NCBI GenBank assembly: GCA_026692885.1
Contig: JAPLNJ010000765.1
Location: forward strand, 1-15,561
DNA length: 15,561 nucleotides
Direction of reading: 5' to 3'
Source: Planctomycetota bacterium
Lineage (GTDB): Bacteria; Planctomycetota; Planctomycetia; Pirellulales; Pirellulaceae
This document shows, piece by piece, positions 1-7,934 of this stretch. The notes under the pieces were generated by a model. It was not told the DNA's origin. It searched no databases and saw only the letters and a list, made by a program, of their open reading frames with translations. Numbering within the stretch: position 1 is the first letter of the stretch; the number at the start of each line of letters is the position of its first letter. A program made the translations under genes and the position numbers.

Positions 1-184
1 CCTGCCGGACGAACACGCCCGTGCGCCCCGGTGGTCCCTTGAGTACATGTTCCTGGAAGCTTTGGCGCGCGTCCGGCTCGAGCGTCGCCTCACGGAAGTC
101 GTCCGACCAGCCGCCGTTCGGCACCGCCGCAACGAAGCACACGACCGATATCAAGCACGTCCTGACCAACACCCTGGGAACCAT
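1..184 (-). CDS. Partial secreted protein of unknown function (N-terminus only, runs off the left edge)
   Basis: An open frame on the minus strand begins with ATG at 184-182 and has no stop through position 2, giving 61 codons. A strong Shine-Dalgarno GGAGG (CCTCC on the plus strand at 192-196) sits 7 nt upstream, which decides the start. The protein opens MVPRVLVRTCLISVVCFVAA, a short basic end followed by a hydrophobic stretch, which is a typical Sec signal peptide; cleavage is likely near residue 20-26. The mature part begins with a polar, Asp/Glu-rich stretch (WSDDFREATLEPDARQSF). It is divergent from the glycoside hydrolase operon at 528, so a role in the same glycan utilisation locus is possible, but that is inference from position. 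Too little is visible to name a family. A promoter-like sequence lies upstream at 226-254. Confidence 0.7.
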   Translation of the reverse strand, partial: MVPRVLVRTCLISVVCFVAAVPNGGWSDDFREATLEPDARQSFQEHVLKGPPGRTGVFVRQ

Positions 185-225
185 GCACGCACCTCCGCTG
201 CTTCGCTGTGTGTCGAACGCGGGTC

Positions 226-254
226 ATTCTACCGACTTGTCGGCCGGGGGACAA
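226..254 (-). promoter_or_regulatory. Putative sigma-70-type promoter for the leftward secreted-protein gene
   Basis: Read on the minus strand, TTGTCC (254-249) is followed after exactly 17 nt by TAGAAT (231-226). These match the -35 consensus at 4 of 6 positions and the -10 consensus at 5 of 6. The -10 box lies about 40 nt upstream of the ATG at 184, leaving a short leader that holds the GGAGG site. The spacer contains a small dyad, CCGAC-AA-GTCGG, which could be an operator half-site pair. The assignment rests on sequence match only. Confidence 0.35.
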
Positions 255-272
255 AGACCAACTGGACGCCAT

Positions 273-515
273 CTTTGGAGTGCAGTCTTTGGAGTGCGGT
301 GGCTTGTCACCGCTTTCCAAAACGCCGAAGATAGTCGTGCTGCGGCCTTTGGAGTGCGGTGACTTGTCACCGCTTTCCAAAACGCCGAAGATAGTCGTGC
401 CGCAGCCTTTGGAGTGCGGTGGACCCAGAGGGTATCCCGTCACCGCACTCCAAAACGTAGACGATGATTATGCCGCGTCCTTTGAAAAGCGGTGACGGGT
501 CACCGCACTCCAAAA
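273..515. repeat. Array of palindromic repeat units, 60-bp period, upstream of the glycoside hydrolase operon
   Basis: A partial head, CTTTGGAGTGCAG, lies at 273-285. Two units of exactly 60 bp follow at 287-346 and 347-406. Each has the head TTTGGAGTGCGGTG, a short loop, the tail CACCGCTTTCCAAAA, and a shared linker beginning ACGCCGAAGATAGTCGTGC. The unit at 347 contains the perfect dyad GCGGTGAC-TT-GTCACCGC. A third, longer copy at 407-479 has a 14-bp perfect inverted repeat around a 19-nt loop and a diverged linker. A fourth copy at 480-515 is in inverted orientation. Because the linkers are near-identical and not unique, this is not a CRISPR. It resembles the dispersed REP-like palindromes of planctomycetes. 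The frames running through it on both strands reflect the 60-nt period, which is a multiple of three, and are not treated as genes. Confidence 0.9.
480..515 (-). repeat. Inverted copy of the GGAGTGCGGTGAC palindrome next to the operon start
   Basis: This copy reads on the minus strand as TTTTGGAGTGCGGTGACC followed by GTCACCGCTTTTCAAAG, so it is reversed relative to the units at 287 and 347 and to the copy at 7790. The dyad GGTGAC-GG-GTCACC is intact. It ends directly at the Shine-Dalgarno GGGAGG (516-521) of the gene at 528. The hairpin would therefore form in the 5' untranslated region, one base before the ribosome binding site, where it could influence initiation or mRNA stability. Confidence 0.8.
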
Positions 516-521
516 GGGAGG
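516..521 (+). promoter_or_regulatory. Ribosome binding site GGGAGG fixing the start at 528
   Basis: GGGAGG lies 6 nt before ATG 528. It chooses this start over the upstream in-frame start at 492, which lies inside the palindromic repeat and would add 12 residues in front of a normal signal peptide. The site begins immediately after the inverted repeat copy ends at 515. Confidence 0.75.
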
Positions 522-527
522 TTTGCC

Positions 528-3500
528 ATGTTACGTCTGCAGTCCGCGGTGTTCGTGTCCTGCCTGGTGCTGCTGCCAACGGCGATGTCTGCCGCAGAAA
601 CCGTCGGCAAACGCCCCTACGAAATGGACTGGGCGGGCCGGACGGAGGACATCCGACCGGCTCTGATCGATTTCGAGACTCTGGACGGTTGGACGGTCGA
701 GTGCCACGAGGCCGAGGCGACGTTCACGCGTTCACGAGAGCAGCAGCTGTGGGGCCAATCCGCGGGCAAGCTGACTTATCGCGGCACAGGGAAGGCACCG
801 CGGATCAGCTTGAAACCGCCGCGACCCATCCCCGTGCCGCATCCCGCCGACTGCCTCAACTTCTGGCTCTACGGCAACAATTGGGGCTGGGCACCCGATC
901 GCACCACACCCCAGGTCGAGCTGGCCATCCTGCTGCGGAACGCAGACGGCCAGTCGCTGCGCGTCTCGCTGGGCCACGTGCGCTGGCAGGAATGGTGGGT
1001 GATGCACGTCCGTCTCTCGGCAGCACAGCAGGTGTTCTTGAAGCCCGGAACAGCGTTGGAGGCCATCGAGATTACCGGTGGTCGTAATCCTGACGACCGG
1101 GTCCTGTACTTCGACAATCTGGCCGTGTACCAGGCAACGCTTCCTCCACTGACGTTCGCCCCGCGTCCGAAACGAGGGATCACCCTGTTCTCCGGCCAGA
1201 GTCCCGGCACGAACACCGGTCCGGGGACGTTGCCCTTTCCCACGCGGGAAGAGACGATCCTGCCGGACAATCTGAGTGCCGATGTCCAGGTCAGCCTGGA
1301 AGAAACAGCCGGTGCGTTTCTGTTCCATTATCGCGGGAGCGACGGGCATCTGGTGGCTCGCTATCAGCCTGCCACCGGTACGCTGGGCGACGTGACTGTC
1401 CAGTGGGAAGGCCGCTCGGGCCCGTTCCAACCGATGGTCGGCGGCGGCGTTCGCTTCGCCACCCAGGACGGTGCCGCACCGCGGGTCCTGGAGCAGCCCA
1501 AGTTGGTTCGCTGTCTGAGAACGGGCGACGTGGTCGAAGCCGTGTGGTCCGGCGTCTGCGGCCAACAGACCGTTCAGGTCGTGTATACGCTCAGGTTATG
1601 GCAGAAGTCGCTGGTCATCGACGTCAAGTGCCCCGGCGGAGTCGTGGCCGAGGTCAGCTTCGGCAAAGCAGTGGGTGTCGATCAGCCGCGTCTGGTCACG
1701 GTCCCCTACTTGGCCGGCGAATCGCAACGGCCGGCGGTCCTGGTGATGGGGCCGGCGGACAAGCCGTGTTTCCTGATGGGCTTGATCGATCACTGCCGCT
1801 CCCACGCCTCGCTGTTGTGGGCGGTCAACGACGTGGGCACCGAGGGCGTCGTCTACAACGGTGGTTCGCGGTATCAGCCGAAGACTGACGGGCAGCGAAA
1901 CGACTGTTTCGAACGGCTGTTTCTGACCCTCTCACCCCGCTTCGAGGAAATCCTGCCGAACGTGCCGAACCCTCGATCACCGTGGCAGCAGGTCACCGGC
2001 GAACGAGTCTGGCGGGCTCACGGAGCCGGCGACCGCGCAGCCGACTACGCCCTGTGGAAGCAAGTGGCCAGGTACGGCATGTCTCAGATCCTGATCACCG
2101 ACCACGAGACCGGCTGGCGCGACGGTGGCGAGAGTTTTACGCTGCGTACGCGGGCCGCACCCGGCAAGGGCGGCGACCAGGGGCAGGCCGATTACGGCCG
2201 CCAGATTCACGCCCTCGGCTTTCGTTACGGGATCTATAACAACTACACCGACTTCGCTCCGGTCAACGAGCATTGGGACGAGGACTTTGTGACCCGTCTG
2301 TCGGACGGCCAATGGCACCCGGCCTGGCCCCGCTGTTACAACTTGAAGCCGGCGCGGGCGGTGGAACTGGAAGCTCGGCTGGCGCCGATTATCCAACAGA
2401 AATTCCAACTCGACACCGCCTATTGCGACGTCCACACCGCCGTCACACCGTGGGCCTATTGCGATTACGACGCCCGCGTGCCGGGTGCGGGCACCTTTGC
2501 CGCCACGTTCTATGCCTATGGCGAAATCATGTTGCACCAGAAGCGAACCTGGAACGGGCCGGTCTACAGCGAGGGGAACAACCACTGGTACTACTGCGGT
2601 TTGACCGACGGGAACTACGGTCAAGACCAAGCGGCCCGCCTGGCGGAGAACCCTTGGCTGGTCGATTTCGATCTGCGCAAACTCCATCCCCTGTGCTGCA
2701 ACTTTGGCATGGGCAACCTGGAGATGTTCTATCCGGGGCCTGCCGGCGCCGGCACGACGCCCGCCGAAAGGGAAGCCCGCCTGGACCGTTTCCTGGCCGC
2801 CACGCTGGCCTTTGGCCACACCGGGTTCCTGGTGCTGGAAGGCGGCATGAGCAACGCCGTGCGCAGTTACTTCAATGTTCAGCAGGTCCACGCCCGCTAC
2901 GCCCAGGCCCAAGCCGCCGAGATTCGCTATGCCGACCAACAGGGCCGACTGCTGGACACCAGTGCTGCGGTAGCGACCGGTGCCTTCCGTCGGTCGCAAG
3001 TGGTCACCCGCTACGACAACGGTCTGGAAGTCATGGTGAACGGCCATCCGACGGAAACCTGGCAGACGCCTCACGGCAGACTGCCGCCCAACGGTTGGCA
3101 CGCGCAAGATCCTCGCGGCGACCTGCTCGCTTTCAGCCTGTTGGTCGATGGCCATCGCGCCGACTACGTCGATTCGCCAGCGTATCTGTACGTCGACGGA
3201 CGTGGGCAGTTCACGCGGTTCGCGAAAGCAGCTGCGGACGGAAAGTTGATTGTTCTCAATCGCGACGACGGCTCGCGCGAGGTCATCCCGGTGGGCCGCT
3301 ACGAGACGCTGGCGGTCTCCTGTGGCGATTCGGCGGCCACGGCCGAAGCGTGGGACGCCGAACGTAAGTCATTAGGCCCCGCCGAGACGCGACTCAGTCG
3401 CGGCTTGGTGCACGTCCTGCCCGTGCCGAAGGCGTTCAGCTACGTGCTGAAACCGTCGGAAACGCGGACTGTCAATTTGAAGTGCGAGCGTGAGCGAGTC

Positions 3501-4877
3501 GTCCCCGGCGAAACGGTAACTGTCGTAGGCCGCCAATCGCATACGTTCGCGGTGCCGCCTGAGGCCAAGCCCAACTCGCGGATCTGGCAGCAGTGGGAGG
3601 GCGGCTGGATCGATTTCACGGTGGTGCCGTTGGCCGACGCCGCACTGACGGTGGACGACTGCTACCATCTGAAGTTGACGCCGCACCTGCCGGCCGCCAC
3701 GGCCGCCCAGGTGGCCTTCGCGGGCCAGACGCAAACCGTTCGGCTGGTGCCGGGGCAAGCTCTGCCGCTTGAGTTTGCACTGCTCCGCGGCGAGCAGGAA
3801 CAAGTCCAAACGGTATCGTTGGAGGTGTCGGCGGGACCGCTGAAATTGACCCGCACCTGGTGGCTCAAGACCGAAGCGGCTCTGGCACCATTGGCCAGCC
3901 TGACACCCCGGCCGAAAACCGGGCAGTGCCTGCGAAAGGGAAGCGAGACGGCGCTCGCGGGTGGCTCGGGCGCGATCGTCGAACCGCGGGAAACCGCTTG
4001 CGGCGAAGTGACCAAGCCCTGCCTGTTCATGCACCCGCCGTATCAAACCGGCGTGGGCTATGCCTATGCCATCTACGACCCCGTCGCCTTGCCCAAGTCG
4101 CCTGCCGCCGCCTTTCGCGTGTCAATCGGCAAGGCCGACGGCAGTGATCCTGGGGACGGGATCCTGTTCCAAATCGCCGTCGTGACGCCGGACGGTCAGC
4201 AGACGATGGTGGCTGAGAAACAGTGGCTCCAGCACGCCTGGACCCCGCTGGAGGCGGACCTGACGCCGTGGGCCGGGCAACGGATCCAACTCAAGTTGAT
4301 CGCGGATGTCGGGCCGGCGGATAATTCGGCGGCCGACTGGGCCTGCTGGGCCGAGCTGCGCATTGAAACCCGCCAACCTGAACTGCAGAGCACGCTGCAT
4401 GACACGGCGGTCCAACTGCGGCATGAGCTGGGACCGTATCCGTTGGCGAGTGTGTCGTTGGACGAGTTGCGGCGTGCAAGAAGTGGCCGACTGCACTACC
4501 AAGGGATCGGTCTGGAGTGCAGTGGCCGATACGTCTCCTCGGCCGCCCTGAATCAGGTCCCGCTCGGCAACTTGCCGGCGGCCGGCGGAGACGAGCGGGC
4601 GAATGTCTGGAGCGACGCCTCGATCGCCTTGACGCCAGAGGCTGTGGCGGCGCTGAACGTCGAGAATCGGTTCACCGTCAGCAATCCTGGCCAGGATTGC
4701 TTCAAGATCCGCCGCTTCTGGATCGAATTGGAGTTGGCTGACGGACGCAAGTGTTCGTCGCTGGTGACGACCGGGGCCTTTACGCAGCCTGCCGAATGGC
4801 TGTATACCGAAGGAACCGGAGTTCCTTTTGGTCAGCAGATTGAAGCCGCCATTCCGTTCCGCATCCCGAATCGCTAG
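528..4877 (+). CDS. Very large secreted glycoside-hydrolase-like protein (GH101/GH36-like barrel, family uncertain)
   Basis: The protein has 1449 residues. The start is ATG 528, preceded by GGGAGG at 516-521 with a 6-nt spacer; the open frame extends upstream only into repeat DNA. A signal peptide (MLRLQSAVFVSCLVLLPTAM, cleavage near AETV) indicates export. Visible order: a jelly-roll or carbohydrate-binding-like module around residues 40-215, a beta-sandwich region around 220-480, an apparent (beta/alpha)8 barrel around 486-800, then beta-rich C-terminal modules, the last around 1210-1449. In the barrel, FRYGIYNNYTDF, LDTAYCDVHT (D629, D634) and VYSEGNNHWYY (E682) resemble a strand-end nucleophile and acid/base pair, as in GH101 endo-alpha-N-acetylgalactosaminidases and their distant GH36-type relatives. 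Substrate and family are inferred. The next gene, a rhamnosidase, starts 8 nt downstream, so the two are probably co-transcribed for degradation of a complex glycan. Confidence 0.75.
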   Translation: MLRLQSAVFVSCLVLLPTAMSAAETVGKRPYEMDWAGRTEDIRPALIDFETLDGWTVECHEAEATFTRSREQQLWGQSAGKLTYRGTGKAPRISLKPPRPIPVPHPADCLNFWLYGNNWGWAPDRTTPQVELAILLRNADGQSLRVSLGHVRWQEWWVMHVRLSAAQQVFLKPGTALEAIEITGGRNPDDRVLYFDNLAVYQATLPPLTFAPRPKRGITLFSGQSPGTNTGPGTLPFPTREETILPDNLSADVQVSLEETAGAFLFHYRGSDGHLVARYQPATGTLGDVTVQWEGRSGPFQPMVGGGVRFATQDGAAPRVLEQPKLVRCLRTGDVVEAVWSGVCGQQTVQVVYTLRLWQKSLVIDVKCPGGVVAEVSFGKAVGVDQPRLVTVPYLAGESQRPAVLVMGPADKPCFLMGLIDHCRSHASLLWAVNDVGTEGVVYNGGSRYQPKTDGQRNDCFERLFLTLSPRFEEILPNVPNPRSPWQQVTGERVWRAHGAGDRAADYALWKQVARYGMSQILITDHETGWRDGGESFTLRTRAAPGKGGDQGQADYGRQIHALGFRYGIYNNYTDFAPVNEHWDEDFVTRLSDGQWHPAWPRCYNLKPARAVELEARLAPIIQQKFQLDTAYCDVHTAVTPWAYCDYDARVPGAGTFAATFYAYGEIMLHQKRTWNGPVYSEGNNHWYYCGLTDGNYGQDQAARLAENPWLVDFDLRKLHPLCCNFGMGNLEMFYPGPAGAGTTPAEREARLDRFLAATLAFGHTGFLVLEGGMSNAVRSYFNVQQVHARYAQAQAAEIRYADQQGRLLDTSAAVATGAFRRSQVVTRYDNGLEVMVNGHPTETWQTPHGRLPPNGWHAQDPRGDLLAFSLLVDGHRADYVDSPAYLYVDGRGQFTRFAKAAADGKLIVLNRDDGSREVIPVGRYETLAVSCGDSAATAEAWDAERKSLGPAETRLSRGLVHVLPVPKAFSYVLKPSETRTVNLKCERERVVPGETVTVVGRQSHTFAVPPEAKPNSRIWQQWEGGWIDFTVVPLADAALTVDDCYHLKLTPHLPAATAAQVAFAGQTQTVRLVPGQALPLEFALLRGEQEQVQTVSLEVSAGPLKLTRTWWLKTEAALAPLASLTPRPKTGQCLRKGSETALAGGSGAIVEPRETACGEVTKPCLFMHPPYQTGVGYAYAIYDPVALPKSPAAAFRVSIGKADGSDPGDGILFQIAVVTPDGQQTMVAEKQWLQHAWTPLEADLTPWAGQRIQLKLIADVGPADNSAADWACWAELRIETRQPELQSTLHDTAVQLRHELGPYPLASVSLDELRRARSGRLHYQGIGLECSGRYVSSAALNQVPLGNLPAAGGDERANVWSDASIALTPEAVAALNVENRFTVSNPGQDCFKIRRFWIELELADGRKCSSLVTTGAFTQPAEWLYTEGTGVPFGQQIEAAIPFRIPNR

Positions 4878-4885
4878 AGAATACG

Positions 4886-7804
4886 ATGAGAACACACCTG
4901 ACTTTGCCGACGCTATGCCTGAGTCTCGTCACCCTGCTGTGTCCTGGCCCGACAAACCGGGCCCAGGAGCAGCCGGAGGCCGCCGCCCCTGGCCCAGGAC
5001 TGCTGCCAACGTATCTGCGGTGCGAGTATCTCGCGAATCCGCTGGGCATCGACGAGACCTCGCCGCGGCTGAGTTGGCTGGTCGTATCGAGTGAGCGCGG
5101 GCAGCGGCAGACGGCCTACCGCATCCTGGTGGCCAGCCGCGAGGAATTGCTCGGACAAGATCGTGGCGACCTCTGGGACACGGATAAAGTTGCCAGCGAT
5201 CAGACCGCCGCGGTGGTCTATGACGGCCGCCCGCTGGAGTCGCGACAGAACTGTTTCTGGAAGGTCAAGGTCTGGGACCGCAGCGGTCAGGAGTCGCCGT
5301 GGAGCCGGCCGACGTTCTGGTCGATGGGATTGCTCCAGCCGGAGGACTGGCAAGCCCAGTGGATTTCTTTCCGCGATACGTCTCCGGTCCACAACGATCG
5401 CCAGCAACTGTGCCTGCCGCCGACACGGCACTACCGCAAGGAGTTCCGTGCGGCGAAGCCGATTGCGCGGGCGACTGTGTCAGCTTCAGCTTTGGGGATT
5501 TACGAGTTGCATCTGAACGGTCAGCGCGTCGGCCAGGACTTTTTCACGCCCGGCTGGTCCGACTACCACCGCCGCGTTTACTACAACACGTATGACGTGA
5601 CGAAACTCATGCGTCAGGGGGCGAATACCGTCGGCGGGATCGTCGCGGATGGCTGGTACGCCGGCTACGTGGGCTACGGACTGCTGGTCGGTTACGGCCC
5701 TAACAAGGCGGGCCGCAACTTCTACGGCAAGACGCCCGCGATCCTGGCACAACTGGAAATTGAATACACCGACGGCTCGCGAGAAATGCTTGGTACCGAC
5801 CCGTCGTGGCAAGTCTCGAGCGACGGTCCGTTCCGCGAGGCGGACTTGATTATGGGCGAGACCTTTGACGCGCGCCTGGAGCGTGCCGACTGGTGCACGC
5901 CGGGCGGGGCGGCGGATTGGCAGTGGCAAGCCGCGATCCGAGCCGAGGACAACGGCCGCACCAAGGCCACCTTCTACGACACGCGGGGCGCTCGCGAAGT
6001 GGAACTCGGTTTCCAACTTCCGCCGCGTCTGCAGGCGTATTCCGCGCCGCCGATTCGCGTCACCGAACTGCTGCCAGCCCAGCGTCTCACGGAGCCGCAG
6101 CCCGGCACCTATATCTTCGATCTCGGCCAGAACTTCGCCGGCATCGTACGGCTGCAACTGCGGGGTCCGGCCGGGACCCGCGTGCAGATCCGCTATGGCG
6201 AGATGCTGCATCCCGACGGCCGGCTGATGACCGAAAACCTGCGCCGGGCTCGCGCGACCGACACCTACATTCTGCGCGGCGCCTCGGACGGGGAGAGTTG
6301 GGAGCCGCACTTCACTTATCACGGCTTTCAGTTTGTCGAGCTCACGGGCCTGCCAGCCAAGCCCGCTCTGGACGCCGTCCGCGGTGTGGTGATCCACAAT
6401 GTCACGCCGCTGATCGGTTCCTGGGCCTGCTCGGACGACGTGCTGACACGGTTCTGGAAGAACACCCAGTGGACCCAGCGAGCGAATTTCGTCGAGCTCC
6501 CGACGGATTGCCCGCAACGCGACGAGCGGCTGGGCTGGATGGGCGACGCCCAAGTCTACATCCGGGCCGCCAGCTACAATGCGGACGTGGCCGCGTTCTT
6601 CACGAAGTGGCTGGACGACCTGGAGGAGGCCCAACGCGACTTCGGGGCATATCCCGATTACTGCCCGTATCCGATGGCCCACGGGGCGCCGCAGAAAACC
6701 TTCGGCACGGCCTGGACCGACGCGGGGATCATTTGTCCCTGGACCGTGTGGAAGGTCTATGGCGACACCCGCGTCATCGAGCGCCACTGGGCCTCGATGC
6801 GGCGGTTCATGGACTGGCGACGCAAGAGTGCGCCGGACCTGCGCGGCGTGAGCATCGGTAATACCTGGGGCGATTGGCTGAACGTGGGCGAAGCCACGCC
6901 CATCGAGTATATCGACGCCTGTTACCACGCCCTGGATGCGAAGCTGATGGCGGACATGGCGGACGCCATCGGCCGCAGTGCTGACGCTGAGGCGTACCGG
7001 AAGCTGTTCGCCGACATCCGCGCGGTGGTCCAGCAGGATTACGTCCGGCCCGGCGGCACACTGACCGTGGATACGCAAACCGCCTATGTGTTGGCGTTGT
7101 GGATCGGCCTGTTGCCCGACGACCTGCAGGCCTCCGCTGCCGCCCGCTTGGCCGAGAAGATCGCCAAGAACGAGTACCGGATGGCGACGGGATTCCTGGG
7201 CACCAAGCCACTGTTGCCCGTGCTGACGGCGAACGGTCACCATGACTTGGCGGTGCGTTTGTACCAGAGCCGCAAGTTCCCCTCCTGGGGCTATGAAGTC
7301 ATCAACGGTGCGACTTCGGTGTGGGAACGGTGGGACAGCTATACGAAGGCCGACGGTTTCGGTCGCCACAATGCCGGCATGAACAGCTTCAGCCACTACT
7401 CGTTCGGCGCAGTGACGGAGTGGATGTTTCGCGATCTGGCAGGGATCGACACCGACGGTCCCGGCTTCCAGCGTCTGCTGATCCGCCCTGGCCCACCCAC
7501 GTCTGGCAGCAATCCGGATCAGCAGCCCGTGGATTGGGTCCAGGCCGAGTACACCGGCCTTCACGGCCGGATCGTGAGTCACTGGAAACGCGACGGCGCG
7601 CGGTTCGACTTACACGTGGTGATTCCGGCCAACACGACGGCGACCGTGCTGCTGCCGACCAAAGCGGCGGACGGAATTCAAGAAGGTGGTCGCCCGCTCG
7701 GCGAAGTCTCGGGCGTGAAGTTCCTGCGTATGGAAGGCGCACGAGCTGTTCTGGCAGCAGAATCCGGCACCTTTGACTTCTTGTCCGACCTTGGAGTGCG
7801 GTGA
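4886..7804 (+). CDS. Secreted GH78 alpha-L-rhamnosidase
   Basis: The 972-residue protein should hydrolyse terminal alpha-L-rhamnose from glycans or glycosides. An N-terminal hydrophobic stretch (HLTLPTLCLSLVTLLCPGP) looks like a signal peptide. Family hallmarks follow in order: the N-terminal sandwich with LGIDETSPRLSW and CFWKVKVWD (about 50-135), the Bac_rhamnosid_N-like region with YELHLNGQRVG and FTPGWSDYHRRVYYNTYDVT (about 185-330), a sandwich with IFDLGQNFAGIV (about 400-465), and the (alpha/alpha)6 catalytic barrel (about 510-860). The barrel carries DCPQRDERLGWMGDAQ, where E547 corresponds to the general acid, and SVWERWDSY, where E814 corresponds to the base of characterised GH78 enzymes. 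The C-terminal sandwich ends in ATVLLPT. Length fits the family. The start is 8 nt after the previous stop, with only a weak Shine-Dalgarno, suggesting coupling. The stop codon lies inside a dispersed palindrome, so the last residues are repeat-encoded. Confidence 0.93.
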   Translation: MRTHLTLPTLCLSLVTLLCPGPTNRAQEQPEAAAPGPGLLPTYLRCEYLANPLGIDETSPRLSWLVVSSERGQRQTAYRILVASREELLGQDRGDLWDTDKVASDQTAAVVYDGRPLESRQNCFWKVKVWDRSGQESPWSRPTFWSMGLLQPEDWQAQWISFRDTSPVHNDRQQLCLPPTRHYRKEFRAAKPIARATVSASALGIYELHLNGQRVGQDFFTPGWSDYHRRVYYNTYDVTKLMRQGANTVGGIVADGWYAGYVGYGLLVGYGPNKAGRNFYGKTPAILAQLEIEYTDGSREMLGTDPSWQVSSDGPFREADLIMGETFDARLERADWCTPGGAADWQWQAAIRAEDNGRTKATFYDTRGAREVELGFQLPPRLQAYSAPPIRVTELLPAQRLTEPQPGTYIFDLGQNFAGIVRLQLRGPAGTRVQIRYGEMLHPDGRLMTENLRRARATDTYILRGASDGESWEPHFTYHGFQFVELTGLPAKPALDAVRGVVIHNVTPLIGSWACSDDVLTRFWKNTQWTQRANFVELPTDCPQRDERLGWMGDAQVYIRAASYNADVAAFFTKWLDDLEEAQRDFGAYPDYCPYPMAHGAPQKTFGTAWTDAGIICPWTVWKVYGDTRVIERHWASMRRFMDWRRKSAPDLRGVSIGNTWGDWLNVGEATPIEYIDACYHALDAKLMADMADAIGRSADAEAYRKLFADIRAVVQQDYVRPGGTLTVDTQTAYVLALWIGLLPDDLQASAAARLAEKIAKNEYRMATGFLGTKPLLPVLTANGHHDLAVRLYQSRKFPSWGYEVINGATSVWERWDSYTKADGFGRHNAGMNSFSHYSFGAVTEWMFRDLAGIDTDGPGFQRLLIRPGPPTSGSNPDQQPVDWVQAEYTGLHGRIVSHWKRDGARFDLHVVIPANTTATVLLPTKAADGIQEGGRPLGEVSGVKFLRMEGARAVLAAESGTFDFLSDLGVR

Positions 7805-7823
7805 CTTGTCACCGCTTTTCAAG
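7790..7823 (+). repeat. Single palindromic repeat copy overlapping the rhamnosidase stop codon
   Basis: This is the same element as in the array at 273-515, in the same orientation as the units at 287 and 347 and opposite to the copy at 480. The perfect dyad is GCGGTGAC (7798-7805), TT, GTCACCGC (7808-7815). The TGA stop of the rhamnosidase gene (7802-7804) lies inside the left arm. The hairpin has no following T-run, so it is not a classic intrinsic terminator, though it may block 3' exonuclease decay of the operon mRNA. Confidence 0.85.
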
Positions 7824-7934
7824 ACGCGTTGTAAGAGTCCTGACCTGCCCCGGCTGGCAGGCTGCTACGTAACGCGGAAGTGGTCGGGTAAGATGGAGAG
7901 GTGATAATTGCTGATGCCGCTGGCGGGACAAGCC

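Noticed and set aside
90..443. Repeat-containing small protein on the minus strand (and similar plus-strand frames at 21-495)
   Set aside because: The frames stay open because the 60-bp unit is a multiple of three and lacks stops. They have no ribosome binding site, and the minus-strand one conflicts with the better-supported gene starting at 184.
287..515. CRISPR array, suggested by regularly spaced palindromic repeats
   Set aside because: The sequence between the palindromes is nearly identical from unit to unit, the third unit differs in length, the last copy is inverted, and no cas gene is present. It is a tandem repeat.
1977..3155. 392-codon open frame antisense to the large glycosidase gene
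   Set aside because: It mirrors the codon bias of the real gene and has no signal, domain or ribosome binding site.
5486..7582. 698-codon open frame antisense to the rhamnosidase gene
   Set aside because: Long antisense frames are expected in GC-rich coding DNA. The GH78 motifs on the plus strand are unmistakable, and the antisense product shows no recognisable domain.
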